Shown here: one piece after another, positions 1 through 7,442 of the stretch
Layout of the letters: each line of letters begins with the position of its first letter
Position numbering within the stretch: position 1 is the first letter of the stretch
Position numbers and translations under genes: made by a program
Notes under the pieces: generated by a model
Told to the model about the DNA's origin: nothing
Seen by the model: only the letters and a program-made list of their open reading frames with translations
Database searches by the model: none
NCBI GenBank assembly: GCA_015492115.1
Contig: WGFS01000146.1
Span: 1 to 13,910, forward strand
DNA from: Aquificaceae bacterium
GTDB taxonomy: Bacteria; Aquificota; Aquificia; Aquificales; Aquificaceae
Length of the DNA: 13,910 nt
Reading direction: 5' to 3'

Positions 1-639
1 GGTCAGAGAGCCGAGGATATAGAGCTTGAGCTTGAGAGAATAGGAGAGCTGAACCCAGAACACGTATCCGCATACATGCTCACCCCCTACGAGAACACCC
101 CCATGGGTATGAGGATACTCGGAGGGGAGCTGAAGGCACCGGAAGAGGAAGCTCTCGGAGAGATATACGATAGGCTCTGGAAGGGTTTAAAGGGGCTCGG
201 CTACGAAAGGTACGAGGTGTCCAACTGGGCGAGGGGAGGAAAGGAGTGCAGACACAACCTCCTTTACTGGACTATGGAGGAGTTCATCGGTCTCGGCGTC
301 TCAGCCTGGGGGTTCTCTGGAGGGCGGAGGTACGGCAACACTAGGAACATCATGAGTTACATGAGAGCGGTCTCAGAGGGAAGGAGACCCATAGAGAGTG
401 AAGTTCTTCTGAGCGAAGAGGATCTCTTTGAGGAGGAGCTGATGCTCAGGCTCAGACTGAAGTGGGGGCTTGGTAAGGAGGATATAGAGCTTATCCCTGA
501 GCACCTGAGAGTGTTCTTTGAGGTTAAGGATGGAAGGCTCGGCATAAGGGAGGAGTACATGCTCCTGTCCAACGAAATAATTACGGAAGTCCTGTTATAT
601 AATTCTGATAGAAACTCAGCGGAGGTCAGGAATGGCTAA
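1..639 (+). CDS. hemW: HemW-like radical SAM protein (heme chaperone), 3' part
   Basis: The frame is open from base 1, so the gene starts upstream of the window; the last 212 residues are present. HemW proteins are HemN-like radical SAM proteins now regarded as heme chaperones that deliver heme to respiratory enzymes rather than as coproporphyrinogen oxidases. The visible part carries family signatures: an LNPEHVSAYMLTPYENT segment near the left edge, GYERYEVSNWA, then RHNLLYW and a following GLGVSAWGF stretch, with a winged-helix-like C-terminal region. The iron-sulfur CxxxCxxC motif would lie outside the window and cannot be checked. The end overlaps ilvC by 8 bases, suggesting translational coupling. 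An internal ATG at 76 is not the start, because conserved family sequence precedes it. HemN itself is less likely given the HNLLYW and VSNWA motifs. Confidence 0.85.
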   Translation, partial: GQRAEDIELELERIGELNPEHVSAYMLTPYENTPMGMRILGGELKAPEEEALGEIYDRLWKGLKGLGYERYEVSNWARGGKECRHNLLYWTMEEFIGLGVSAWGFSGGRRYGNTRNIMSYMRAVSEGRRPIESEVLLSEEDLFEEELMLRLRLKWGLGKEDIELIPEHLRVFFEVKDGRLGIREEYMLLSNEIITEVLLYNSDRNSAEVRNG

Positions 640-1633
640 GATATATTACGACAGCGACGCAACCCTTGATCCTCTGAAGGGAAAGAAGGTAGCCATACTG
701 GGATACGGTTCTCAGGGACACGCCCACGCTCTGAACCTGAAAGACAGCGGTGTTGATGTGGTGATAGGTCTCCATGAGAAGAGCAGGTCAAGGGAGAAGG
801 CTCAGAAGGACGGCTTTGAGGTTATGACGCCCTCCGAGGCAAGTAAGATAGCGGACATAATAATGTTCCTCGTTCCAGATACGGTTCAGCCAGATCTATA
901 CAAGGAGTGCGTGGAGCCGAACCTTGACTCATCCAAGACCCTCGCCTTTGCCCACGGATTTAACATACACTTCAAGCAGATAGTCCCTCCCGGTGACGTG
1001 GACGTCTTCATGGTCGCACCCAAGGGACCCGGGCATCTCGTCAGGTGGATGTACGAGGAGGGTAAGGGCGTTCCCGCTCTGGTCGCTATATATCAGGACG
1101 CCAGCGGGACTTGTCTTGATAAAGCCCTCGCCTACGCAAAGGGCTTGGGTGCCACGAGGGCTGGCGTCATAGAGACAACATTCAGGGAGGAGACGGAGAC
1201 CGACCTCTTCGGTGAGCAGTCGGTTCTCTGCGGTGGTGTTACCGCTCTCATAAAGGCTGGCTTTGAGACCCTGACGGAGGCAGGCTATCAACCGGAGGTC
1301 GCCTACTTTGAGTGCCTCCACGAGCTGAAGCTCATCGTTGATCTCATATACCAGTACGGCATAGCGGGAATGAGATACTCCATATCCGACACCGCCAAGT
1401 ACGGAGATGTGACCAGAGGAGACAGGATATACGAGGTGGTCAAGCCTCTCATGGAGCAGATACTGAAGGAGATCCAGAAGGGAGAGTTCGCAAGGGAATG
1501 GGTGCTTGAGAACAAGGCTGGAAGACCCGTATATCATGCCCTCCTTGAGAGGGACAGAGAACACCTCATAGAGAAGGTGGGAGAAGAGCTGAGGAAGATG
1601 ATGCCCTGGATAACGGGGAAGGAGCTTAAATGA
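632..1633 (+). CDS. ilvC: Ketol-acid reductoisomerase (class I)
   Basis: It catalyses the isomeroreduction of 2-acetolactate or 2-aceto-2-hydroxybutyrate to the dihydroxy acids in valine, leucine and isoleucine synthesis; cytoplasmic and Mg-dependent. The 333 residues match class I length. The Rossmann motif GYGSQG is at 24-29. Catalytic residues expected for the family are present: H108 in AHGF, K131 in APKGPGH, D191 and E195 in TDLFGEQ, E227 and E231 in ECLHELK, and S252 in SISDTA. The cofactor-specificity loop after beta 2 (residues 47-57) has the usual length but atypical residues: His, Lys and Arg replace the common Arg, Gly and Trp. The ATG lies inside the end of hemW, with GGAGG ahead of it in the overlap, and its stop overlaps the next start as ATGA. 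No other ilv genes are in view. Confidence 0.97.
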   Translation: MAKIYYDSDATLDPLKGKKVAILGYGSQGHAHALNLKDSGVDVVIGLHEKSRSREKAQKDGFEVMTPSEASKIADIIMFLVPDTVQPDLYKECVEPNLDSSKTLAFAHGFNIHFKQIVPPGDVDVFMVAPKGPGHLVRWMYEEGKGVPALVAIYQDASGTCLDKALAYAKGLGATRAGVIETTFREETETDLFGEQSVLCGGVTALIKAGFETLTEAGYQPEVAYFECLHELKLIVDLIYQYGIAGMRYSISDTAKYGDVTRGDRIYEVVKPLMEQILKEIQKGEFAREWVLENKAGRPVYHALLERDREHLIEKVGEELRKMMPWITGKELK

Positions 1634-2253
1634 ATCTGACCAGTAAGAGGGAGAACCTGAAAAAGTTCTACGTTCCCATAGGTCTTGCTCTGGCAAGAAC
1701 GGGGATACATCCCAATCTTATAACTCTTATCTCCCTCTTCCTTGGAACTGTGTCAGCCTATTTCTTTTCAAGGGAAAAAGTCCTTACCGCGGTGGGATTC
1801 CTCATACTGTCGGGGCTCTTTGACCTTATAGACGGCGTGGTCGCCCGTGAAACGGAGAGGACATCAAAGTTCGGTGCTGTCTTTGATTGGCTCGCTGACA
1901 AGTGGGTTGACGGCTTCGTTCTGGGGGCGGTGGGCTTTGCCTTCGCATCGCCCTTCGTGGCGGTTACCGCTGTGGTTGTATCCATGCTCCACTCCTTCAT
2001 AAAGCCCGTCGCCTACGCGGAGATAGGCTACTCGGAGAGGGTGAAGGGTAAGATAAAGGACCCCCTTGAGGGGGTGGGTTTCTTCGGAAGACCTGAGACA
2101 CATCTGACCCTCATAGCCTTTGCACTCCTTGAGCGTGCCCATTTCCCGGTGGGGCTTAACTTCGGGATAAAACTCATAGCATTCCTGACTCTCATCTCCC
2201 TCCTTCTCAGGGTTATATACCTTTACAAACACTACGGTAAGGAGTACGAGTGA
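1630..2253 (+). CDS. CDP-alcohol phosphatidyltransferase family membrane protein
   Basis: Enzymes of this family transfer a phosphatidyl group from a CDP-linked lipid to an alcohol headgroup acceptor in the inner membrane. The complete signature DxxDGxxAR-x8-GxxxDxxxD is present, with D65, D68, G69, A72, R73, G82, D86 and D90; these acidic residues bind two metals and the CDP group. The 207 residues are mostly hydrophobic, with about six possible membrane segments, a normal size for the family. The ATG overlaps the ilvC stop (ATGA), so the genes are probably coupled. The acceptor cannot be read from sequence: phosphatidylglycerophosphate synthase and phosphatidylinositol-phosphate synthase are both possible. 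The latter is plausible because inositol-containing phospholipids are reported in Aquificales, but this is inference. No gene symbol is given for that reason. Confidence 0.9.
   Translation: MNLTSKRENLKKFYVPIGLALARTGIHPNLITLISLFLGTVSAYFFSREKVLTAVGFLILSGLFDLIDGVVARETERTSKFGAVFDWLADKWVDGFVLGAVGFAFASPFVAVTAVVVSMLHSFIKPVAYAEIGYSERVKGKIKDPLEGVGFFGRPETHLTLIAFALLERAHFPVGLNFGIKLIAFLTLISLLLRVIYLYKHYGKEYE
2239..2244 (+). promoter_or_regulatory. Ribosome binding site deciding the 2253 start
   Basis: AAGGAG sits 8 bases before ATG 2253 and only 5 before the in-frame GTG 2250, which favours the ATG as the start of the reductase gene. It lies inside the 3' end of the phosphatidyltransferase gene. Confidence 0.6.
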
Positions 2254-2921
2254 TGGAGCAGAGACCCTACGTGATAATAGTCTCAGAGGTGAGCATAGAC
2301 GGAAAGCTGACCCTATACAGAGGTGCCTCTTCCAAGGAACTCATGAGCCTCATGGACGAGGAGGCTTACAGGTATCTCCACGAGATAAGGGCTAAGGTTG
2401 ATGGGATAATGGTGGGCTGTGAGACCGTGAGGACGGACAACCCCAGCCTGACTGTGAGGTACGTAAAGGGTAAGAACCCCACCCGTATAATACCCTGCTC
2501 CACAGCGAACGTCCCCATAGACGCCAACGTCCTCAACACCGAGGACGCTCCAACCATAATAGCAACGACCCAGCGAGCTCCCAAGGACAGGATAGAGAAG
2601 ATAAAGGATAGGGGTGCGGAGGTGGTGATCGCAGGCGACGAGCTGGTGGATTTTGACCTCCTGCTCCCCAAGCTCTACGAGATGGGCATAAAGACTCTGA
2701 TGGTTGAAGGTGGAGCGTCAATAAACTGGGAGTTCGTGAGGAGAAAGAAGGTGGACGAGATAAGGCTCATACACCTGCCGGTGATAGTTGGAGGGGAGAA
2801 CGTTCCCACCCTCGTGGGTGGGGAGGGCTTTAAGAAGCTGAAGGACATACTCCACCTGAGACTCAGGTCACACTTCAAGAGGGGCAACCAGCTCATAACG
2901 GAGTGGGAAGTGGCGAGATAG
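2253..2921 (+). CDS. 2,5-diamino-6-ribosylamino-4(3H)-pyrimidinone 5'-phosphate reductase (archaeal-type, RibD C-terminal family)
   Basis: It probably reduces the ribose side chain of the riboflavin precursor with NAD(P)H to the ribityl compound. In archaea and fungi this step precedes deamination and is done by a stand-alone reductase; most bacteria use the C-terminal domain of bifunctional RibD. The 222 residues are one RibD_C domain with no deaminase zinc motif. Visible family motifs are SIDGK (14-18), GIMVGCETVRTDNPSLT (51-67), a VEGG substrate or nucleotide loop (151-154) and VIVGG (177-181). ATG 2253 is chosen over GTG 2250 for better spacing to AAGGAG; it overlaps the previous stop by one base (TGATG). 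The neighbours are not riboflavin genes. A role as a dihydrofolate-reductase-like enzyme cannot be excluded but is less likely. Confidence 0.82.
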   Translation: MEQRPYVIIVSEVSIDGKLTLYRGASSKELMSLMDEEAYRYLHEIRAKVDGIMVGCETVRTDNPSLTVRYVKGKNPTRIIPCSTANVPIDANVLNTEDAPTIIATTQRAPKDRIEKIKDRGAEVVIAGDELVDFDLLLPKLYEMGIKTLMVEGGASINWEFVRRKKVDEIRLIHLPVIVGGENVPTLVGGEGFKKLKDILHLRLRSHFKRGNQLITEWEVAR

Positions 2922-2924
2922 AGG

Positions 2925-3782
2925 TTGATAATAGCCCTCGTGCTTTCCTTCTTTGTACTGCTCTCGGGTTACGTGGTCACAGCCCTTTACTCTGCAAACT
3001 CAACGGGAAGATTCGTGGAAAAGGTCTATATAAAGGAGCAGGCTTACCATGCGCTCGTGTCTCTACTACCGTACATACTTCAGGGGCTGAGGAAGGAGGA
3101 CTCCTCCTACGACTCGCTCTTAGACCCATGGGCTATGCCCTTTGTGGTTGAAACGGAAAAGGGGAGGCTTGAGGTCGTTATATACGACGAGGACAGGTTC
3201 TTCAATTTGAATAAAGTGGGAGACGACAGGATTTACCAGGCTGTCTTTGAGAGACTCCTCAGACTCCTTGAGATAAGCCCCGGATACACCTCAAGACTCC
3301 TGGCATGGATCGGTAAGGAACCCCAGAGCTTTGAGAGTGAGTACCCTGTAAAGAGGGCTCCCTTAGACTCTCCCCAGGAACTCAGGTTCATAGGCATGAC
3401 AAAGGAGGATCTCTACGGAAGAACGGTAGGAGATGTGAGCTATCCCGGACTCCTCAGCCTTGTAACGACTTACTCATCGGGAAAGATAAACATAAACACC
3501 GCACCCAAGTATATACTCATGGCTCTTGACCCAAGGATAGACTCAACGGTAGCGGACAGGATAATTGAGTACAGGAGATCAAAGCCCTTTAAAAGGGTCA
3601 ACGACCTCGTCCTGGTTGAGGGGGTTACCTTTGACATCCTCTACCGGATCCAGAAGATAATTGACGTCAAGAGTAGCCACTTCAGGATAAAGGCTACTGT
3701 CAAAACCGGAGATGTTGAGACAACACTTGAGGTGATCTACGATAGGAACAAGAACAGGGTCGTTTACAAGAGGATATACTGA
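2925..3782 (+). CDS. gspK: Type II secretion minor pseudopilin GspK-like protein
   Basis: GspK is the large minor pseudopilin that caps the type II secretion pseudopilus. Support comes from the order of features in 285 residues: an N-terminal hydrophobic helix (2-23), a DxxRFFNLN-like segment (89-96), an ELRFIGMT segment (152-159), the KININTAP motif (187-194), a helix-hairpin-helix-like region at 203-246 and a C-terminal strand region with SSHFRIKA. The start is unusual. An in-frame TAG (the reductase stop) ends three bases before TTG 2925, so the protein cannot begin earlier, and the usual short basic leader with Gly before a prepilin-peptidase cleavage site is missing. TTG directly abuts AGAGG, a poor spacing; GTG 2940 is the other option. 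The gene ends one base into gspF. Confidence 0.8.
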   Translation: MIIALVLSFFVLLSGYVVTALYSANSTGRFVEKVYIKEQAYHALVSLLPYILQGLRKEDSSYDSLLDPWAMPFVVETEKGRLEVVIYDEDRFFNLNKVGDDRIYQAVFERLLRLLEISPGYTSRLLAWIGKEPQSFESEYPVKRAPLDSPQELRFIGMTKEDLYGRTVGDVSYPGLLSLVTTYSSGKININTAPKYILMALDPRIDSTVADRIIEYRRSKPFKRVNDLVLVEGVTFDILYRIQKIIDVKSSHFRIKATVKTGDVETTLEVIYDRNKNRVVYKRIY

Positions 3783-4975
3783 TGGCTCAGTTTATATACG
3801 AGGGTATAAAACAGGGAAAGCGTGTTAAAGGAAAGGTTGAGGCCCTGACGAGGAAGGAAGCCATAAGCAGGATCAAGGGAGAGGGAGTCCTCCCCCTGTC
3901 CGTTGAGCACCTATCTGAGAAAAAACCTATATGGAAGAGGGAGTTCCACCTAAGAGGTCCATCGGAGGAAGAGCTCTCCTTCGTGCTCCTCCAGCTGTCC
4001 ACACTCCTTGAAGCGGGCATACCCCTATCAAAGACCCTTGAGCTCGTATCATCCCAGATGGAAGACGAGAGGGTGGCGGGTGCCCTCGCTGAGATAAAGA
4101 GCGCTGTTGAGAGGGGTGAGAGCCTATCTTCCGCTTTCAGGAAGAGCGGAATATTCCCGGAGTTCTTATCTGAGATGCTCACCGCTGCAGAGACAGGAGA
4201 GAACCTGGAGAGGATATTCGCCATAGCGGGCAAGCACCTTGAAACCGTCGCAGACATGAAGTCCAAGATAGTGGGAGCCATAACCTACCCCTCGGTTGTG
4301 ATAGGCTTCAGTATATTTGCCCTCTTCGTAGCTATAAAGTTCGTCGTCCCCAAGATAGCGAGAGTGCTGGAGAGCTTTGGAGGGGAGCTCCCGCTTGTGA
4401 CAAAGGTAGTCATAGTTTTCTCAGATGTGCTCACCTACACCTTCTATCTAACACCTCTCATAGTTGTAGCGTTCCTGTACCGAGAAAAACTTTTCGGGAG
4501 GGAGAGGATAGATAGATTCCTTCTGGGGATACCTGTCGTCGGCAGGATCAGCTTCTACTTCAACATCTCAAGGTTTGCCTATACCCTCTACATGACCCTC
4601 CTCTCCGCGGTTCCCATAACCAGCGCCTTCAGGATAGCGACGGGAAGTATATCCAACCTTTACATAAGGAATAAACTCGTCTCTCTCTCTGAAGAGATAG
4701 AGAGGGGAAGAAGCCTGTCCTGGGTTATTAAAAACACGAACCTATTTCCACCCCTCTTCGTAAACCTCGTGGAAACCGGGGAAAACAGCGGTGAGCTTGA
4801 AAGGATGCTCCAGCTCGCGTCTGATATCTACAAGAAGGAAGCCCTGAGGCTCATAAATCTCTGGGTCAGGATGATAGAGCCGGTCTCAATACTGATCATT
4901 GGCGCTATAGTGGGAGTTATAGTTGTGAGCGTCCTTCTCCCTCTGACAGAGATAACATCCAGTATAGGGAAATAG
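3782..4975 (+). CDS. gspF: Type II secretion / type IV pilus inner-membrane platform protein GspF (PilC family)
   Basis: The GspF/PilC family forms the inner-membrane platform that couples the assembly ATPase to pseudopilus growth. The 397 residues show the classic layout. A short N-terminal domain carries YEGIKQGKRVKGKVEA. Two homologous GspF cytoplasmic domains follow (about 62-185 and 263-388), each with an ETGEN motif (residues 137-141 and 331-335) and an upstream LLxAxxPxxxAF-like helix. Membrane segments are at about 168-190, 209-233 and 366-388. The start ATG overlaps the gspK stop by one base (TGATG). The adjacent gspK favours type II secretion over a type IV pilus. The ATPase, secretin and major pseudopilin genes are not in the window. 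Confidence 0.93.
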   Translation: MAQFIYEGIKQGKRVKGKVEALTRKEAISRIKGEGVLPLSVEHLSEKKPIWKREFHLRGPSEEELSFVLLQLSTLLEAGIPLSKTLELVSSQMEDERVAGALAEIKSAVERGESLSSAFRKSGIFPEFLSEMLTAAETGENLERIFAIAGKHLETVADMKSKIVGAITYPSVVIGFSIFALFVAIKFVVPKIARVLESFGGELPLVTKVVIVFSDVLTYTFYLTPLIVVAFLYREKLFGRERIDRFLLGIPVVGRISFYFNISRFAYTLYMTLLSAVPITSAFRIATGSISNLYIRNKLVSLSEEIERGRSLSWVIKNTNLFPPLFVNLVETGENSGELERMLQLASDIYKKEALRLINLWVRMIEPVSILIIGAIVGVIVVSVLLPLTEITSSIGK

Positions 4976-4990
4976 TAAAATTTTATTGCC

Positions 4991-5605
4991 TTGGTCAGAG
5001 AGCTGAGACATCCTATACTCGTCCACAAGCTGAACAGGATAAGGGACGTTTCAACGCCCCGTGAGGTTATGAGAAGACTCCTTGAGGATATAGCGACGTT
5101 GATGGTCTACGATGCCCTATCAGGGATTGAAACCCACAGGAGGGAGATAGAGCTATGGATAGGGAGAAGAGAGTTTGAGTTCGTGAACGAGGGAGAGGTA
5201 GTCTTCGTCCCCATACTCAGGGCTGGAGTTCCCATGCTGGAAGGTGCCCTGAAAGTATTGCCCAACGCCAGTTCAGGCTTCCTTGCCATAAAGAGGGATG
5301 AGAGGACTCTTGAGTCCACGCTCTTCTACTCAAGACTACCGGAGCTTGAGGGCAGGATCGTTGTCATCCTTGACCCTATGCTGGCAACGGGCGGAACCCT
5401 TCTGAAAGCTCTTGAGGAGGTTGATAAGGGCAGACCTCTGAAGACGATGAGCCTCCACATAATCTGTGCGCCCGAGGGAGTCAAGAGAGTGGAGGAAGAG
5501 CAACCTCAGCACGAGCTTTTCACCATAAGCGTTGATGAGAGATTGAACGACAAGGGATACATAATACCCGGACTCGGTGATATGGGTGACAGGCTCTTCT
5601 CTTAG
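4991..5605 (+). CDS. upp: Uracil phosphoribosyltransferase
   Basis: It converts uracil and PRPP to UMP and diphosphate in cytoplasmic pyrimidine salvage. The 204 residues match the family length. The PRPP loop LDPMLATGGT lies at 127-136, ILRAG at 75-79 and the uracil-binding C-terminal motif PGLGDMGDR at 193-201; the N-terminal HPILVHKL also fits. The start is TTG 4991, the only sensible start that keeps the conserved RHP segment; no clear Shine-Dalgarno sequence precedes it, only an AT-rich 15-base gap after gspF. The last four bases are shared tail to tail with the gene on the other strand, so no dedicated terminator separates them. Confidence 0.95.
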   Translation: MVRELRHPILVHKLNRIRDVSTPREVMRRLLEDIATLMVYDALSGIETHRREIELWIGRREFEFVNEGEVVFVPILRAGVPMLEGALKVLPNASSGFLAIKRDERTLESTLFYSRLPELEGRIVVILDPMLATGGTLLKALEEVDKGRPLKTMSLHIICAPEGVKRVEEEQPQHELFTISVDERLNDKGYIIPGLGDMGDRLFS

Positions 5606-6312
5606 AAGAAGGAGATCAACCTGAGAGTGAGGGTCTGTCTTACAGACTCGGGTTGGAGCACGTAACCGCTTCCGTAGGGTTTCGGTTCTGAGCGTCTGAA
5701 CTTGACGTAGGAGTAAAGGAGCTCAAGCCCGTAGGAGGCCCCCTTAAAGCCCGCTCCAAGTTCGTAGGCTGGTCCCCTTCTGGGTCTCAGCTCAGGAACA
5801 CCCGCAAGGGAAGCCTGCATACGAGCGTCCCGGAACATGAACATGTACCTGCCAAGAGTGTAAAACTTTCCAGAGGATAGCCTCAGACCAAGATCAAGGC
5901 TATCAAAGAACCACGTCTCCGAATAGCCTACAGCCTTAGAGGTTGACTCTATGTCCCTGACCCAGAGCTCCAGATGATAGAGTAGCTCCCATCTCAACCT
6001 CAGCTCGCTTCCCCTCTCAGTCCACACACCGCCCTTAGCGGACACACCCACATAGTTGGTGTCCGTCTCAACAGGGTCACCAGCCTGAGTCTGCCCGTCG
6101 TATCTGACCGTTCCCCCGTAAATCTCCGCCTCTCCTGTAAAGAAGCCAAGATCGTCCCTGAGCCCAAGACCCAACAGCGGTCCGCTCTCCTTCAGGAGCC
6201 TATCACCAGAGGCATCAAACTCCTTCCAGAGGAAGTACTTTGGGGACAGGTAGAGGTCCAAGGAGAAAGCGGTTCCCAGGCTGAGAAGAAACAGTGGAAG
6301 AGCCTTTCTCAC
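5602..6312 (-). CDS. Putative outer-membrane beta-barrel protein, unknown function
   Basis: I do not recognise a named family. The 236 residues begin with a Sec-type signal peptide (MRKALPLFLLSLGTAFS, likely cleavage after residue 17). The rest is a run of alternating polar and hydrophobic strands rich in Tyr, Gly, Leu and Arg, such as GLGLRDDLGFF, SELRLRWELLYHLELWV and GLELLYSYVKF, ending in LTLRLISFF. A C-terminal aromatic residue on a final strand is a hallmark of outer-membrane barrels recognised by BamA; perhaps 10-12 strands fit. The start is GTG 6312; an ATG two bases upstream is followed at once by a stop. It lies 8 bases after the desulfurase stop with no obvious Shine-Dalgarno sequence, so it may be the last gene of the formate dehydrogenase cluster. 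A role as a porin is only a guess. Confidence 0.65.
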   Translation of the reverse strand: MRKALPLFLLSLGTAFSLDLYLSPKYFLWKEFDASGDRLLKESGPLLGLGLRDDLGFFTGEAEIYGGTVRYDGQTQAGDPVETDTNYVGVSAKGGVWTERGSELRLRWELLYHLELWVRDIESTSKAVGYSETWFFDSLDLGLRLSSGKFYTLGRYMFMFRDARMQASLAGVPELRPRRGPAYELGAGFKGASYGLELLYSYVKFRRSEPKPYGSGYVLQPESVRQTLTLRLISFF

Positions 6313-6320
6313 ATAAGGAA

Positions 6321-7430
6321 TTATAAGATTTTCAGAATTCTATCTACAGCTGAGAAAACGTCCTCCTCTGTGTTAAGTAGTCCGAAGGAAAAGCGAACCA
6401 TGCGTGTAGCTTCCTCTTCGGAGTATCCCATCTTCAGCAGGTGTTCGTTGGGAATGACCTCTCCCGAGGAGCAGGCTGAACCTGAGGAGCAGAAGACCCC
6501 CTCCCGAGAAAGCCTCTCAACTATCTCCCACCCTGTCCTGCGGGGGAAGACGACCGCAGATATGGAGGGATTTCTTCTTGCATGCTTCCCGACTATCCTT
6601 ACCCCGGGGATCTTTTCCTCAAGAAGTCTCTCAAAGGAGTCTCTCAGCTGTCTTAAACGTTCAGTGTTCTTCTCAAAGTCCTTGTATATCAGCTCAAGTG
6701 CCTTTGCCATCGCAAGAATACTGTGGAGGTTCTCCGTCCCACTCCTGAGACCCCTCTCCTGACCTCCCCCGAGTAGGAGAGGCTTAATAAACATTCCCTC
6801 CTTCAGATACATGAAACCTACGCCCTTCGGGGCGTGAAACTTATGTCCTGAGAAGGTGGCGTAGCCAACCTCTTCCAGAGAGAGCCTCACCTTACCTATA
6901 GCCTGAACCGCATCGGTGTGGAAGGGAACCCCCTTCTCCCTGCATAGCTCGGCTATCTCCCTCACAGGCTGAACCGTCCCGAACTCGTTGCTCACGCTCA
7001 TCACGGACACGAGGAGTGTGTCTCCATCAATGAGGCTCTCAAGGTGTTCAAGCTCAACCATCCCCTCCTTGCTGACGATAGCCTCCCGCACAGATATTCC
7101 ACTCCTTGCAAGCTCACGGGCTACCGCACTGACAGACTTGTGCTCTATGGAGGATATGACCACGTTCCCCCTGCTCTTCCTTGAGAGAACACTCCTGAGA
7201 ACAGTGTTGTTGCCCTCCGTCGCTCCAGAGTTGAAGACGATCTCAGAAGGTGAAACATCCAGCAGACTGGCTACGTTCTCCCTCGCGAGCTCAAGGAGTT
7301 CCCGGGCTTCCTCACCTGCCCCATGGGGACTTGAGGGGTTGCCAAAGACATCCAGAGAACGACAGAGGAAGTCTTTAACCTCCGGAAGAAGTGGTGTGGT
7401 CGCCGCGTTGTCAAGGTATACCCTTCTCAT
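6321..7430 (-). CDS. nifS: Cysteine desulfurase, NifS/IscS type (possible selenium donor)
   Basis: A PLP enzyme that takes sulfur from cysteine as a protein-bound persulfide for iron-sulfur clusters, tRNA thiolation or molybdoenzyme activation; many also release selenium from selenocysteine. The 369 residues show H97 (IEHKS), D173 (HTDAVQ), the PLP lysine K197 (SGHKFHAPKG) and the catalytic C320 in the mobile loop SSGSACSSG, a class I arrangement. An N-terminal YLDNAATT motif is also present. ATG 7430 is preceded by AGGGGGAG with suitable spacing. The gene starts 12 bases after the 3' end of tRNA-Sec and has no iscU or other cluster-assembly gene beside it. Its context suggests service to formate dehydrogenase, through FdhD sulfuration or selenide supply to SelD; this is inference. 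General housekeeping IscS is the alternative. Confidence 0.93.
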   Translation of the reverse strand: MRRVYLDNAATTPLLPEVKDFLCRSLDVFGNPSSPHGAGEEARELLELARENVASLLDVSPSEIVFNSGATEGNNTVLRSVLSRKSRGNVVISSIEHKSVSAVARELARSGISVREAIVSKEGMVELEHLESLIDGDTLLVSVMSVSNEFGTVQPVREIAELCREKGVPFHTDAVQAIGKVRLSLEEVGYATFSGHKFHAPKGVGFMYLKEGMFIKPLLLGGGQERGLRSGTENLHSILAMAKALELIYKDFEKNTERLRQLRDSFERLLEEKIPGVRIVGKHARRNPSISAVVFPRRTGWEIVERLSREGVFCSSGSACSSGEVIPNEHLLKMGYSEEEATRMVRFSFGLLNTEEDVFSAVDRILKIL

Positions 7431-7442
7431 AGCTCCCCCTAA

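Noticed and set aside
929..1696. 255-residue open frame on the minus strand, antisense to ilvC
   Set aside because: Shadow of ilvC, with low-complexity composition and no domain.
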